Shown here piece after piece: positions 45,457 through 56,125 of a stretch of 64,000 nucleotides of DNA (the stretch's first letter is position 1; each line of letters begins with the position of its first letter). Location: the NCBI GenBank assembly GCA_026003755.1, contig BPHV01000001.1, positions 718,393 to 782,392 on the forward strand, read 5' to 3'. The position numbers and the translations under genes were made by a program. The notes below the pieces were generated by a model. It had not been told where the DNA came from. It searched no databases and worked only from the letters and a program-made list of their open reading frames with translations. Source of the DNA: Candidatus Roseilinea sp. (GTDB lineage Bacteria > Chloroflexota > Anaerolineae > J036 > Brachytrichaceae).

Positions 45457-48400
45457 ATGTTGTTTGACAAGTTGCCCACAGGTTTTCGCCAGGCGTTGCG
45501 CAGCGCGCTCGTAGGGGTTATCCTAGCCGTCAGCCTGTCCGGTCCATTCCCCCTGGCGAGTGCACCCGGCTGGTCCGGCGTCGGCCATTTCGTCACCGAG
45601 TCCATCGGCTACACCGACGGCAACCATCCCCGCGCTTACACCGTGCCGCCGAACTTTCGCCAAGCCTCCACCAGCCTGAGCGCGGCGCAGTCCACCATCA
45701 CCGCAAATGACGCGGCGGATATCTACGTCAACTTTAACTACGACACGACCGGCAAGACGATCTACATCGTGTACACCACCGACGGCAGCGCGCCGAACAA
45801 GACCAACGGCAGCGTGATCACGGCCAGCTTCTCGAAGTACCACGATCCCAACCGCACCTGGGTGGGCACCATCCCGGCGCAGATCACCGGCACGGTGGTG
45901 AACTACGTGATCTACGCCAGCGATGGCACGCTGGCCGCTGCCTGGGGTCGCATCTCCGGCACACCCTCCGACCGCGCCATCAGCCAATACCAGACAACCT
46001 GGAGCGAGGCCGACAACGCCTACTTCAGCTACACCGTGCAGCCGGCCGGCGGCGGGGGCGGGTTCTCCTGGTCGGGCAAGCGCGCCATCTGGCTGGAGCC
46101 GGGCGTCATCGCCTGGAACGGCGCAGCCGGCGCAAGTTACCGCCTGTATTACGAGCCGAATGCCGGCCTGACGAGCAGCTCGCCCTATCTCACGCTGACC
46201 CTGTCGGGCACGATCAACGGCGCGCACTATCCGAAGAACCCCAACACGCATGGCCTGCCCCGGCTCACGCTGAGCGCCGGCGATCTGGTCAGCGTGCCGA
46301 CCTTGCTCAAGGGCCAGGTGGTCGTCGCCGCGTTGAACAGCAGCAATCAGGTCATTGACGCCACGCAGCCACAAATCCAGGGCGTGCTCGATGCGCTCTA
46401 CGCCTCGGCTGCCGCCACTCAAACGTTGGGGGCGAGCTACAGCGGCGGCGCGCCCACGGTGCGCGTGTGGGCGCCGACGGCGCAGCACGTCGCCTTGCGG
46501 CGCTACGCCGACGCCATCACCACCACCTACGCCGTCCACAGCCTGACGCTCGATACATCCAGCGGCGTGTGGAGCGTCACCGGCGACGCAAGCTGGGATC
46601 GCCAGTTCTACCTGTTCGAGGTCACGGTGTACGTGCCGGAGCTGAACGCCATCACCACCACGCTGGCCAGCGACCCCTACGCCGTTTCGCTCTCGGCGGA
46701 CACCGCCGCGCCGGATGACCCGCGCGCACAGTTCGTCAACCTGGACGACGCCGATCTGAAGCCGGCCGGTTGGGATGCCCACGCCCGCCCCGCGCTCCCT
46801 GCGCCGGAGGATGTCAGCATCTACGAGCTGCATGTGCGCGACTTCAGCATCGGCGACACCACCGTGCTCACCCCCGACCATCGCGGCACTTACCTGGCCT
46901 TCACCTACGATGGCGCGCTGCGCCCGCTCTCCAACGGGATGAACCATCTGAAGCAATTGCGCCAGGCCGGCCTGACCCATGTGCAGCTCTTGCCGGCGTT
47001 CGACTTCGCCAGCGTGCCTGAAGATAACGTGCCGCGCGCGCCCACGCCCAACCCCACCGGCTATCCGCCCGATAGCACTCAGCCCCAGCTCATCATCAGC
47101 GCCACGCGCCACACCGACGGCTTCAACTGGGGCTACGACCCGCTGCACTTCGGCGCGCCGGATGGAAGCTACGCCACCGACCCGCATGGCGTCGCCCGCG
47201 TGCGCGAGTTCCGCGAGATGGTGAAGGCGTTGCACGACAACGGCCTGCGCGTCACCATGGATGTGGTGTACAACCACACTGCCGCCTTTGGCCTACAAGA
47301 CAAGAGCGTGTTGGATCGCATCACGCCGGGCTATTACCACCGCATGAATCTCAACGGCGCGGTGCAGACCTCCTCTTGCTGCGCCGACACCGCCAGCGAA
47401 TACGCCATGATGGAGAAGCTGATGCGCGACACGCTGCGGCGCTGGGTGCAGCAATACAAGGTGGATGGCTTCCGCTTCGACTTGATGAACCTGCACACCG
47501 TCTCGAACATGCTGGCCATCAAGAACGACTTGCTCGGCATCGAGCCGACGCTCTATCTCTACGGCGAGGGATGGGACTTCGGCAGCGCCAAGGACAAAGG
47601 GCTGAACCACGCCAAGATGGGCGCCATGGCCGGCACGGGCATCGGCGTCTTCAACGACCGGCTGCGCGATGCCGCTCACGGCGGCTACAACACCGACCCG
47701 CTGCAAGTGCGCCGGCAGGGCTTCATCAACGGCCTGAGCTATGACTGGAACGGCTATTGCTACGCCAACCGCGCGCAGAGCGACCTGTGGTACGAGACCG
47801 GCCGCATCCGCGCCGGCCTGCGCGGCAGCTTGGGCGACTTCGCCGCCGATCCACAGGAGGCCGTGAACTACGTGGAGAAGCACGACAACGAGACGCTGTT
47901 CGACCTAAACGTCTTCCGCCTGCCCAACGGCGTTGGCGACCCCGGCGCATGCGGCGGGGGCAGCTACACCGTGCCCACCACGTCTCTGGCCGACCGCGTG
48001 CGCGCGCAGAACGTCGCGGCCAGCCTGGCGGCGCTGGCGCAGGGCGTGCCCTTCTTCCACCTCGGCCAGGACATCCTGCGCAGCAAGTCGCTGGACCGCA
48101 ACAGCTACGACAGCGGCGACTGGTTCAACCGCGTGGACTGGACCTACGCCGACAACAACTTCGCCAAAGGGCTGCCGCCGGCCTGGGACAACCAGACGCG
48201 CTGGAGCGTGATGCAGCCGCTGCTGAACAATGCCTCGCTGAAGCCCGGCTCCGCCGAAATGCAGCGCGCCGCCGCGCACCTGCGCGAGATGCTGCGCGTG
48301 CGCTATAGCAGCCCGCTCTTCCGCTTGCAAACGGCCGGCGAGGTCGCCGCCCGCGTGCAGTTCACCAACACCGAGAACAGCCGCGATGGCCTGATCGTGA

Positions 48401-51296
48401 TGACCTTGAGTGATGTGGTCTCGCCCGACCTAGATGCCAACTGGGAGTACATCGTCGTCCTGTTCAACGCGCACAAGATCACGCAGACCTACGCGCTGCC
48501 CTGGCTGATCGGCAACACCGGCGTGCAACTGCACCCCCACCCTGACCGACAACACAGACGATGACCCGCTGATCGGACTGGCGCAGTTCGACGGCGCCAC
48601 TGGCGTGTTCACCGTGCCGGCCCGCACCACGGCGGTGTTCGTCACGCCGCAGGCGCCCAGCGGTGGGCCGCCCCCGTCGCCCAGCACGATTGACTGGGTG
48701 GGCAAGTTGTGGCCGCGCGGCGGCGTCGCCAACCTCGTCAACCAGGGCAACTTCGCGCCGGCCGGGTTCGACGTGTACGTGCAGGTCTATGAACCCGGCG
48801 TCACCGACTCCCCTGGGCAGGGAGCGGGCATCAGTTGCTCTCTGCACTGGGGGCGCTACGGCGACCCCTGGCAGGACGTGCCGATGAGCTACAACTCCAC
48901 GCCAGGCGTGGATGTGCCGCCCACCCACGACGAATACAAAGTCACCCTCCCCAAGGCCACGCTGGAGGCGCTGCCGCCCGGCACGTATGGTTTCACGGCA
49001 TATTGCCAGAAAGTCGGCGAGGACAAGAAGTGGAAAGAAGACACCTACAACATCAACGGCAACCCTGCCGATGACGACCAGGGCGATGGGTTGATCACCG
49101 TCGTGCCGGCGAGCGACCCGAAGCCGGCCCCGCCCGGCGGCGTGTTCGTGCATCTGTTCGAGTGGCGCTGGGCGGACATCGAGAAGGAATGCCACTTCCT
49201 GGCCCAGAAGGGCTACAAGGGCGTGCAAGTTTCGCCGCCGCAGGAGCACGTGGTGCCCACGGCCAACATGTTCGGCAATCCGGCCAACGCCTACCCGTGG
49301 TGGGTGCGCTATCAGCCGGTGAGCTACACCTTGCAAAGCAGCCGCAGCGGCACGCTGGCCGAATTCCAGAGCATGGTGAACACCTGCAACAGCCTGGGCG
49401 TGGATGTCATCGTGGATGCGGTGATCAATCACATGACCGGCCTGCACCCCGACACCATTACCAACACCGGAACGGCCGGCACGAGCTATTCCCACTACAC
49501 CTATCCCGGCCTGTTCGGCCCGTCGGATTTCAACTACTGCGGCACCAATCCGGGCGCCACCAACGGCGATGCCCACGACATTGTGGATTACACCGACCGC
49601 CGCCAGGTGCAGACCTGCGAGCTGTTGAACCTGGCCGACTTGAAGACCAGCGATGCCGGTGTGCGGTCGCGCATCACGAACTATCTACAGGCGCTGGTGA
49701 ACATGGGCGTCAAAGGGTTCCGCGTGGACGCGGCCAAGCACATGCCGGCGCACGAGGTGGGCGCCATCTTAGCCGGCGTCACCGGCACGTTCTACGTCTT
49801 CAACGAAGTGATTGACGCAAACCCCAGCGAGCGCGTGCGCAGCCTGGAATACTCGCCCTACGGCGACGTGACCGAGTTTTACTACTCCATCCGCATTGGC
49901 GAAGCCTTCAACAACTGCTCTGGCGGCGTGCTGAGCCAGTTGCAAAGCATCCCGCTCGGCCACTGGCTGCCCGGCCGTTTTGCCGTAGTGTTCACCGACA
50001 ACCACGACAATCAGCGCGGCCATGGCGCCGGCGGCGGGTGCATCGTGGATCATCGCGACGGCGCGGCCCATGTGCTGGCCAACATCTTCGCCCTGGCGCA
50101 TCCCTACGGCGACTACGTCTCGGTGATGTCCAGCTACTACTGGAACAACAACCCGAACAGCAGCGCCGGCGATAGCAAGGGGCCGCCCAGCGCCGATCCA
50201 CCCTACACCGCCGGCAGCGGCCCGAACACGCGCCCGGTGTACAGCGTCACACAGACCATCGGCGACTGGCCGGCCAACTGCTCGGCCACGTATGAGGATG
50301 GCAAATGGGTGTGCGAACATCGCCGGCCCTCCACTGCCGGCATGGTGGGCTTCCGCGCGGCCACGCACGGCGAGCCGGTGAGCGGCTGGGTCAACGTCTC
50401 GCCCAACCACATTGCGTTTGGGCGAGGGGGGCAAGGGCTACGTGGCGATCAACCGCACCCACACGGCCAACACGCGCACCTACACCACCACGTTGCCGGC
50501 CGGCTACTACTGCGACGTGACGCGCTACGCCTTCATCAACGGCTGGTGCGTGGACTACTACACCGGCGCGCCGTTGCCGCTCAACCAGTGGATCGTGGTG
50601 CAGGCAGACGGCAGCATCCAAAACCAGACGCTCAACGCCATGGATGCCTTGGCCATTCACATCGCTGCCAGCCGGCACGAAGTGCTCTTGAACGCTGCGC
50701 CGGCCGCCGGCGGCAGCGTGAGCGGCGGCGGCACCTACACCTATGGGCAGACGGTGGCGATCACGGCGACGCCCAACGCCGGCTACATCTTCCTGCACTG
50801 GCAGGATGCGCTGAGCAATGTTGTGAGCACCAGCCCAACGTATAGCTTCGTCGTCACTGCTGATCGCGCGCTGACTGCTGTGTTCAGCCCTACGCTTGCC
50901 CAGCTTGCGCTGAGCAAGGCGCAGACCTACACGTTGGGCGCCGGCGGTGCAGTGCGGCAAGGCGGATGGGTGACTTACACCCTGGTGGTAACCAATCACG
51001 GGCCGGCGGCGGCCACCAACGTGGTGTTGACCGACGCTTTGCCGGCGGCGCTGAGCTTCGCCTCGGCCTCGGCGGGGTGCGCGCATGGCGGCGGCGTGGT
51101 GACGTGTGCTGTGGGCGACCTGTCGGTGGGCCACAGCGCAAGCGTGACGATCACCGCGCAGGCCGGCGGCGCGCCGGGCAGCGCACTGCTCAACGTGGCG
51201 CAAGCGAGCGCGGATCAGTTGCCCACAGTCGTGGCCAGCAACGCGGTTGTGGCGCAGATCGAGCATCGCCTCTATTTGCCGATAGCGCGGCGGTGA
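45457..51296 (+). CDS. Giant secreted amylopullulanase (pullulanase + alpha-amylase), two frameshifts
   Basis: About 1945 aa after removing one extra C near 48535 and one extra G near 50428. Signal peptide residues 1-35. A starch-binding-type N-terminal part and CBM48-like module (VRVWAPTAQHVALRRYAD) lead to GH13 domain 1 of pullulanase type: FNWGYDP, DVVYNHT, DGFRFDLMN (nucleophile Asp), YGEGWDFG (acid/base Glu), EKHDNET. GH13 domain 2 is alpha-amylase: HLFEWRWADIEKEC, DAVINHMTG, GFRVDAAKH, VFNEVID, FTDNHDNQR. Then a repeat module (AGGSVSGGGTYTYGQTVAITATPNAGYIF), a DUF11 domain and the C-terminal LYLPIARR. The start is ATG 45457, 9-10 nt after GGGGTGA. It would cleave alpha-1,6 and alpha-1,4 bonds of starch outside the cell. 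Confidence 0.91.
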
Positions 51297-51529
51297 GCAG
51301 ACGAAGCGATGCACGTCGGGCGCGCCCTTCTAGATGCCGCGCTGCTATACCTGCGGCACGGCATCCTTGAAACCAGCGGTGAGGGGCTGCCGATCTGCGC
51401 GAACGGGGTGATCTCGATCCAGAACCAGCCGGTGAGCCATGCCCATCATGCGTTCATCGGTACGGCGTGGAAACTGGTGGTTGGAATAATGACCGAAACG
51501 AGCGGATCGCCCATGCCTCAATCAGTCAG

Positions 51530-51535
51530 TATACT
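51530..51535 (+). promoter_or_regulatory. Candidate -10 of the M24 peptidase gene
   Basis: TATACT ending 9 nt before the ATG at 51545; a leaderless start is implied. The 248 bp between the amylopullulanase stop and this gene show no convincing gene. Confidence 0.45.
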
Positions 51536-51544
51536 GTCCGCGCC

Positions 51545-52795
51545 ATGAAATCCGACCTCCCCCGCCTGATGCAAGCGCGCAATCTCGATGCGCTCGTCAT
51601 CATCGGGCCCGACGGCTTCGGCCCGGCCAACGCGCCGTTCACCTACTTTGTCGGCGACGCGCACGTGACCAACGGCGCAGTCATCGTGAAGCGACGCGGC
51701 GCGGATGCGACGGAAACCTACCTGGCGCACCACCCCATGGAGCGCGAAGAGGCCGCGCAGACCGGCCTGCAACTCATCAACAAAGCCAACTACCTGCTGC
51801 CGGAGATCATCCGACAGAAGAACGGCGACCGCCTCGCCGCCGAGGTCGAACTATGGCGGCGCATATTCGCCGATCTCGGCGTCGGCGGGCGCGTGGCGTT
51901 TTACGGCGCCGACCACATCAACACCGCGTTCAACTTCCTCAGCGCGCTCATCCGCGAAGGCGTGTGCGAAGTGGTGACCGAACAGGAAAACGACCTAATC
52001 AGCGCGGCGCGCCTGACGAAGGACGCCGACGAAGTCGCGCGCATCCGCCACACCTGCCGGCTGACCGAAGCAGTCATCGGCGCGACGCGCGACTTCCTGC
52101 GCGGCCACCGCGTCGCCGACGAGACGCTCATCAAAGCCGACGGCAGCCCGCTGACCGTCGCGGACGTCAAACGCTTCATCCGGCGCGAGGCGGCAGGGCT
52201 GGGCCTGGACATCCAAGACTGCATTTTCGCCATCGGGCGCGACGCCGGCATTCCCCACAGCGCCGGCACGCCGGGCGATCCGATCCGGCTTGGCCGCACC
52301 ATCGTGTTCGACATCTTCCCGCGCGGCCCCGGCGGCTACTACAGCGACATCACCCGCACCTGGTGCCTGGGCTACGCGCCCGACCACATCCGGCAAGCCT
52401 ACGAGCTGGTGATGCAGGCCCACGACATGGCCGAAGCCGCCTTCAACACAACCGACCCGACCTACACCTTCAACGAAGCGGTATGCGACCTGTTCGAGGC
52501 GCACGGACACCCCACCCTTCGCCAAAACTTCGCGACCACCTGCGGCTACATGCACAGCCTCGGCCACGGCTTCGGCCTCGCAGTCCACGAGCCGCCGCAT
52601 ATCAGCCTCAAAGGGCTGTGGCCGGACGAGACCTTCCAACCGGGCGCGATTGTGTGCAACGAGCCGGGCCTGTATTACCCGGATGACCCGCGCGGCGGCT
52701 GGGGCGTGCGCGTCGAAGACGACTACTGGTGCAACCCCGAGGGCCGCTTCGAGCGCCTCACCGAGTTCGACCGCGCCCTGGTCGTGCCGATGTAG
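51545..52795 (+). CDS. M24-family metallopeptidase (Xaa-Pro dipeptidase-like)
   Basis: 416 aa. The N-terminal creatinase-like domain (residues 1-155) precedes a pita-bread catalytic domain. Metal ligands are in VFDIFPRGPGGYYSDITRTWCLG (two Asp), MHSLGHGFGLAVHEPPHIS (His), CNEPGLYYPDDPRGGWGVRVEDDYW (two Glu). Members remove N-terminal residues before proline or split Xaa-Pro dipeptides, though some act on creatine or other substrates. In place of the first Asp's usual DxG context the protein has DIFP, so substrate specificity is uncertain. Cytoplasmic; no signal peptide. Confidence 0.89.
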   Translation: MKSDLPRLMQARNLDALVIIGPDGFGPANAPFTYFVGDAHVTNGAVIVKRRGADATETYLAHHPMEREEAAQTGLQLINKANYLLPEIIRQKNGDRLAAEVELWRRIFADLGVGGRVAFYGADHINTAFNFLSALIREGVCEVVTEQENDLISAARLTKDADEVARIRHTCRLTEAVIGATRDFLRGHRVADETLIKADGSPLTVADVKRFIRREAAGLGLDIQDCIFAIGRDAGIPHSAGTPGDPIRLGRTIVFDIFPRGPGGYYSDITRTWCLGYAPDHIRQAYELVMQAHDMAEAAFNTTDPTYTFNEAVCDLFEAHGHPTLRQNFATTCGYMHSLGHGFGLAVHEPPHISLKGLWPDETFQPGAIVCNEPGLYYPDDPRGGWGVRVEDDYWCNPEGRFERLTEFDRALVVPM

Positions 52796-52810
52796 CAGGG
52801 ATGCGCCCTG

Positions 52811-53872
52811 CTACGGCAGCGTCACCAGCCAGAGGTTGCGGTCGCGCGCAGAGAGGAAGACGAGCTTCGAGCCGTCGCGCGCCACGTCCCAGTCGCCGTT
52901 GGCGATCTTGAACGGCGAGCCGGCGTCGGCGGCGATCAAGCGCTCCGTCCGTCCGGTGGCCACATCAAGCTGCCACAGTTCGTCGCCGGGCGCGCCGGGC
53001 CGCAGTGGGATGTAGAGCAGACGGCCGGCGTCGCGCCAGCGGAACGCACCAAAGAAATTCAAGCGCTGCGGGACGGGTGAAGGATGCGTCAGGTCGAGCA
53101 GATACATGCCGTTCTGCGACGCATCGCGCGCCTGGGCGACGAAGTAAGCCAGCATTCGCCCATCCGGCGAGATGGCCGCGCCTCGCAGCCGCTCCACAGC
53201 GACCATAGGACGCGCCTCGCCTGTGTCCACATCCAGTATGCTCAACATCGGGCTGAGATCGCTGCGATGGGCTCGCCCGCCGACCAGCAAGCGGCGCGAG
53301 TCCGGCAGCCAGCCCAGCGGCCCACCGCCGAAGCGCGTCGCGACCAGTCGCGCATTGCGGCCGTCCACGTCGGCAACGTAAATCTGCGCACGGCGCACGT
53401 CGAATCCGCCGACTTCTTGTGGCACCGTCCACACGATGCGCTTGGAGTCGGGCGAGAAGATCACCGGACGACCGCCGTTGTTGATCGTCCAGCGCTTGCC
53501 ATCGCGCAACCGCTCGATGACCGTTTGGCCATTCTGCAGGTCGAGCGCCAGCGACAGGTCGCGGCTGAACGGGCCGAGGTGCTCAGTAAACAAGGTGGGC
53601 GGCGATAGCGGCGCATCTACCGCGACCGACCAGATGCCGACCGGCGCCGTCGCAGTTGGTTTATCGAGAAAGAGCACATGGCGACTGTCCGCCGAGAAGA
53701 ACGGCTGCGCGCAGCAACCGCCGTCGGTGAGTTGCGTGAAGGCCGGCGACGGCCGAGGCACAGGGGCCGGCGCCGCCGGCCTCGTTTGCGCGGCTGCGTT
53801 CGACACAGCCACCGCTGCGCTCGCGCAACCCACCAATGCACAAGCAACCAGGAAAGCGTAAGGCGGACTCAC
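52811..53872 (-). CDS. Secreted WD40/TolB-like beta-propeller protein
   Basis: 353 aa. MSPPYAFLVACALVGCASAAVAVSNAAAQ is a signal peptide, with an LVGC that might serve as a lipobox. After a Pro-rich linker, PD40/TolB-type blades repeat: FSADSRHVLFLD, FSPDSKRIVWTVP, WLPDSRRLLVGG, ISPDGRMLAYFV, WRDAGRLLYIP, DVARDGSKLVFLS. No catalytic domain is attached, so it is probably a binding or scaffold protein outside the membrane. It stops 15 bp from the M24 gene, convergent, and lies 3 bp downstream of the M23 peptidase gene, possibly co-transcribed. Confidence 0.77.
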   Translation of the reverse strand: MSPPYAFLVACALVGCASAAVAVSNAAAQTRPAAPAPVPRPSPAFTQLTDGGCCAQPFFSADSRHVLFLDKPTATAPVGIWSVAVDAPLSPPTLFTEHLGPFSRDLSLALDLQNGQTVIERLRDGKRWTINNGGRPVIFSPDSKRIVWTVPQEVGGFDVRRAQIYVADVDGRNARLVATRFGGGPLGWLPDSRRLLVGGRAHRSDLSPMLSILDVDTGEARPMVAVERLRGAAISPDGRMLAYFVAQARDASQNGMYLLDLTHPSPVPQRLNFFGAFRWRDAGRLLYIPLRPGAPGDELWQLDVATGRTERLIAADAGSPFKIANGDWDVARDGSKLVFLSARDRNLWLVTLP

Positions 53873-53875
53873 GGC

Positions 53876-54604
53876 TCAGTTCCAATCCCTCGGCCAGGTG
53901 TTCCTGAATTCGTTGATCAGCGGCCGGCCGAAACGGATATCCGGCTGATCGAACACGCTCTGCCACTTGCGCGGGTCGTCCAGGTCACGTTGAAATCCGC
54001 GCCCGAACGCGCCGACCAGCATCAGCGCGTCCCAGTCAGCGTCAATCAGCCGATGCGCGTTGAAGGCGCGGCCCAACGTGCGATCGCGAATTTCCAAATG
54101 CAGATGCGGGCGCGAGGTGCACGTGAGGTCCGGGTCGCCGGTCAAGCCGATCACTTGGCCGCGTCGCACCCGTTGGCCGACGCGCAGCGGCGGGCGCTCC
54201 AGCAAATGGCCATACAGCGACACGTAACCGTTGGGATGAGCGATGAGCAGATTGTGCGGCGCCGAGCCATGCTCCGGCGCATCCACCTTGAGCACCACCC
54301 CATCGCCGATCGCGACGATCGGCGTGCCGCAGCGCGCGGAGAAATCAATGCCGAAGTGGATGCCCTGGCCGGCGCGATACCATTCCCGCCGCCGTGCGAA
54401 CGCGCCGGTGGTGTTGCCATACACCTGGCCAAGCAACCAGGTGTCTGGGCCGGGCGGCTCGGCGAAGGGCAGCCCAAAGACCGCCCTGGCCTCGCCCTGC
54501 GCCAGGGCGGGATGCGCCGTTGGCGCAACGCTTGCCATCAGGACAATCACAGCCGCGCAGGCAAGCGCTCGCGCGCGGCGCGGCGTCGCTCTCACGCACA
54601 ACAT
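53876..54604 (-). CDS. Secreted M23 (LytM-like) peptidase
   Basis: About 242 aa. RARALACAAVIVLMASVAPTAHPALAQ is a signal peptide. The LytM domain has HFGIDFSARCGTPIVAIGDGVVLKVDAPEHGS with zinc ligands His and Asp, YVSLYGHL, VRRGQVIGLTGDPDLTCTSRPHLHLEIRD with the HLHLE pair. Active members cut peptide cross-links of peptidoglycan or other Gly-rich peptides. A C-terminal ~60-residue extension follows. ATG 54604 is taken as start; a TTG at 54613 overlaps xpt and is an alternative. It lies directly downstream of xpt. Confidence 0.88.
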   Translation of the reverse strand: MLCVRATPRRARALACAAVIVLMASVAPTAHPALAQGEARAVFGLPFAEPPGPDTWLLGQVYGNTTGAFARRREWYRAGQGIHFGIDFSARCGTPIVAIGDGVVLKVDAPEHGSAPHNLLIAHPNGYVSLYGHLLERPPLRVGQRVRRGQVIGLTGDPDLTCTSRPHLHLEIRDRTLGRAFNAHRLIDADWDALMLVGAFGRGFQRDLDDPRKWQSVFDQPDIRFGRPLINEFRNTWPRDWN

Positions 54605-54605
54605 C

Positions 54606-55175
54606 TTAACCAAAGACGATCCGCCCCTCGCTCATATCCACGACGCGCGCAAGCGACTCAATCGGCACGCCCAGCACGTCCAGCGCGGCGCGCCCGCCCT
54701 CAAAGGTCTTCTCAATCAGCGCGCCGATGCCGACGATCTCTGCGCCGGCCGCCTTGGCGATGCGCGCCAGCGCCAGGATGGTCTGGCCGGTGGCGAGGAA
54801 GTCATCAATGATCAACACGCGCTCGCCGGCCCGCAGATATTCCGGCGAGGCCATGATCTCCACATCGCGCTTCTTGGTGTGCGAAGGCGCAGTGGTGAGA
54901 AAGACCGTATCCGGCATGGTGATCGGCTTGGTCTTGCGGGCATAGACGACCGGAATGCCCAGCGCGTAGCCGGTGGCCAGCGCCGGCGCAATGCCGCTGA
55001 TCTCGCAGGTCAGCACCTTCGTCGGGTTCACGTCCCGGAACAATCGGGCGAACTCTTTGCCGCATGCCATCATCAGCACAGGGTCCACCTGATGATTGAC
55101 GAACGAGTCCACTTTGAGGATGCCCTGCCCCATGTTCTGGCCCTCGGCCAGGATGCGTTGCTCAAGCGCTTTCAT
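54606..55175 (-). CDS. xpt: Xanthine phosphoribosyltransferase
   Basis: 189 aa. MKALEQRILAEGQNMGQGILKVDSFVNHQVDPVLM is the characteristic Xpt start. The PRPP loop is VLIIDDFLATGQT near residue 125, and VFLTTAPSHTKKRDVEI is the flexible loop. Converts xanthine and PRPP to XMP in purine salvage. A TATAAT (55187-55192) ends 11 nt before the ATG. In many Firmicutes xpt has a purine riboswitch, but here the start is too close to the -10 for one. Confidence 0.94.
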   Translation of the reverse strand: MKALEQRILAEGQNMGQGILKVDSFVNHQVDPVLMMACGKEFARLFRDVNPTKVLTCEISGIAPALATGYALGIPVVYARKTKPITMPDTVFLTTAPSHTKKRDVEIMASPEYLRAGERVLIIDDFLATGQTILALARIAKAAGAEIVGIGALIEKTFEGGRAALDVLGVPIESLARVVDMSEGRIVFG

Positions 55176-55186
55176 GACGAGTCGAG

Positions 55187-55192
55187 ATTATA
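55187..55192 (-). promoter_or_regulatory. Candidate -10 of xpt
   Basis: TATAAT on the minus strand, 11 nt upstream of the xpt ATG, leaving no room for a riboswitch leader. Confidence 0.5.
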
Positions 55193-55372
55193 GAATTCCG
55201 CACGCGCCCAGGGTAGACAAAGGCACTGCCTTCGTCTTCTGCCCCCTGGCAGGCGCGGCCTGCCTTCCAACCGCATGAAACAGCCAAACGTCGGACAGGA
55301 CTTCCGGCCCATCCTAGACAGCTTGGAAGGCTGTCCCACAAAAGGCAAGCCCGCTGTTTCTCAGCAGGCGAC

Positions 55373-55401
55373 TTGTCGCACAAATCGTATACGCGTACAA
55401 T
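55373..55401 (+). promoter_or_regulatory. gntR promoter with overlapping palindromic operator candidate
   Basis: TTGTCG (55373-55378) and TACAAT (55396-55401) are 17 bp apart. The 8-bp palindrome CGTATACG (55386-55393) lies in the spacer; GTATAC-centred palindromes are typical operators of GntR/FadR-type repressors, so autorepression is likely. Confidence 0.55.
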
Positions 55402-55411
55402 CGCATACGCT

Positions 55412-56125
55412 TTGACCGATTTCACCCGCCCTCGGCTCACCAGCGCCGTCACCTCGGAGTGGATCGCCGCCGCACTGCGCCAAGCCATCTTGCAGGGCGA
55501 ATACAAAGGCGGCCAGCCGCTGCCGCAGGACGAAGTCGCCGCGCGCTTCGGCGTGAGCAAGATCCCAGCGCGCGAGGCGCTGTTGCAACTCAAAGCCGAA
55601 GGGCTGGTCACGTTCTACCCCAATCGCGGCGCTGTCGTCTCTGAACTCTCCGCCGACGAGGTAGATGAAATCTACGTCATGCGAATCGCGCTGGAGACGC
55701 TGGCGCTGCGCCGCGCCATCCCCAACATGACTCGCGCCGACTTCGTCCGGCTGGAGGGGTTGATCACCATCATGGACGACGAGCGCGACGCACTGAAATG
55801 GAGCGCCCTGAATTGGGAGTTCCACGCTGCACTGTATCGCCCCTGCGCCATGCCGCGCTTGCTCGACGCGATCCGCGCCTTACACACCAACGTCCAACGC
55901 TACGTGGTGATCTACCTGACCAGCGTGGATTACCACGCCGAGGCGCAGCGCCAGCACCGCGTGATCCTGCGCGCCTGCCGGCGCGGCAACGCCGACCTCG
56001 CCGCCGACCAGTTGGCCAAACACCTGGGTCAGGCAGCCAGGAAAATGACCGTTCTGCTGAAGAGAGGAGCTACCGAAGAACGCCATGACGATTGCGCCAG
56101 CCGTCCCGACTACCACCGCCGTTGA
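55412..56125 (+). CDS. GntR-family (FadR subfamily) transcriptional regulator
   Basis: About 237 aa from TTG 55412. Winged helix in residues ~5-75: AALRQAILQGEYKGGQPLPQDEVAARFGVSKIPAREALLQLKAEGLVTFYPNRGAVV. The all-alpha FCD effector domain follows (EIYVMRIALETLALRRAI, WEFHAALYRPCAMPRL, QHRVILRACRRGNADLAADQLAKHL) with conserved Asp/His metal-binding positions. Starting further upstream at 55373 would place the promoter inside the gene, so TTG 55412 is preferred, 10 nt after the -10. The gene overlaps the AceE-like gene by 41 nt and probably controls it. Confidence 0.87.
   Translation: MTDFTRPRLTSAVTSEWIAAALRQAILQGEYKGGQPLPQDEVAARFGVSKIPAREALLQLKAEGLVTFYPNRGAVVSELSADEVDEIYVMRIALETLALRRAIPNMTRADFVRLEGLITIMDDERDALKWSALNWEFHAALYRPCAMPRLLDAIRALHTNVQRYVVIYLTSVDYHAEAQRQHRVILRACRRGNADLAADQLAKHLGQAARKMTVLLKRGATEERHDDCASRPDYHRR

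Noticed and set aside
51309-51548. 79-aa frame between the amylopullulanase and M24 genes
   Set aside because: It contains the M24 promoter hexamer, has no recognisable motif, and is probably chance.
55247-55263. GGCAGGC-GCG-GCCTGCC hairpin upstream of xpt as a purine riboswitch or terminator
   Set aside because: It lies upstream of the xpt -10, has no T-run on either side and lacks riboswitch features.
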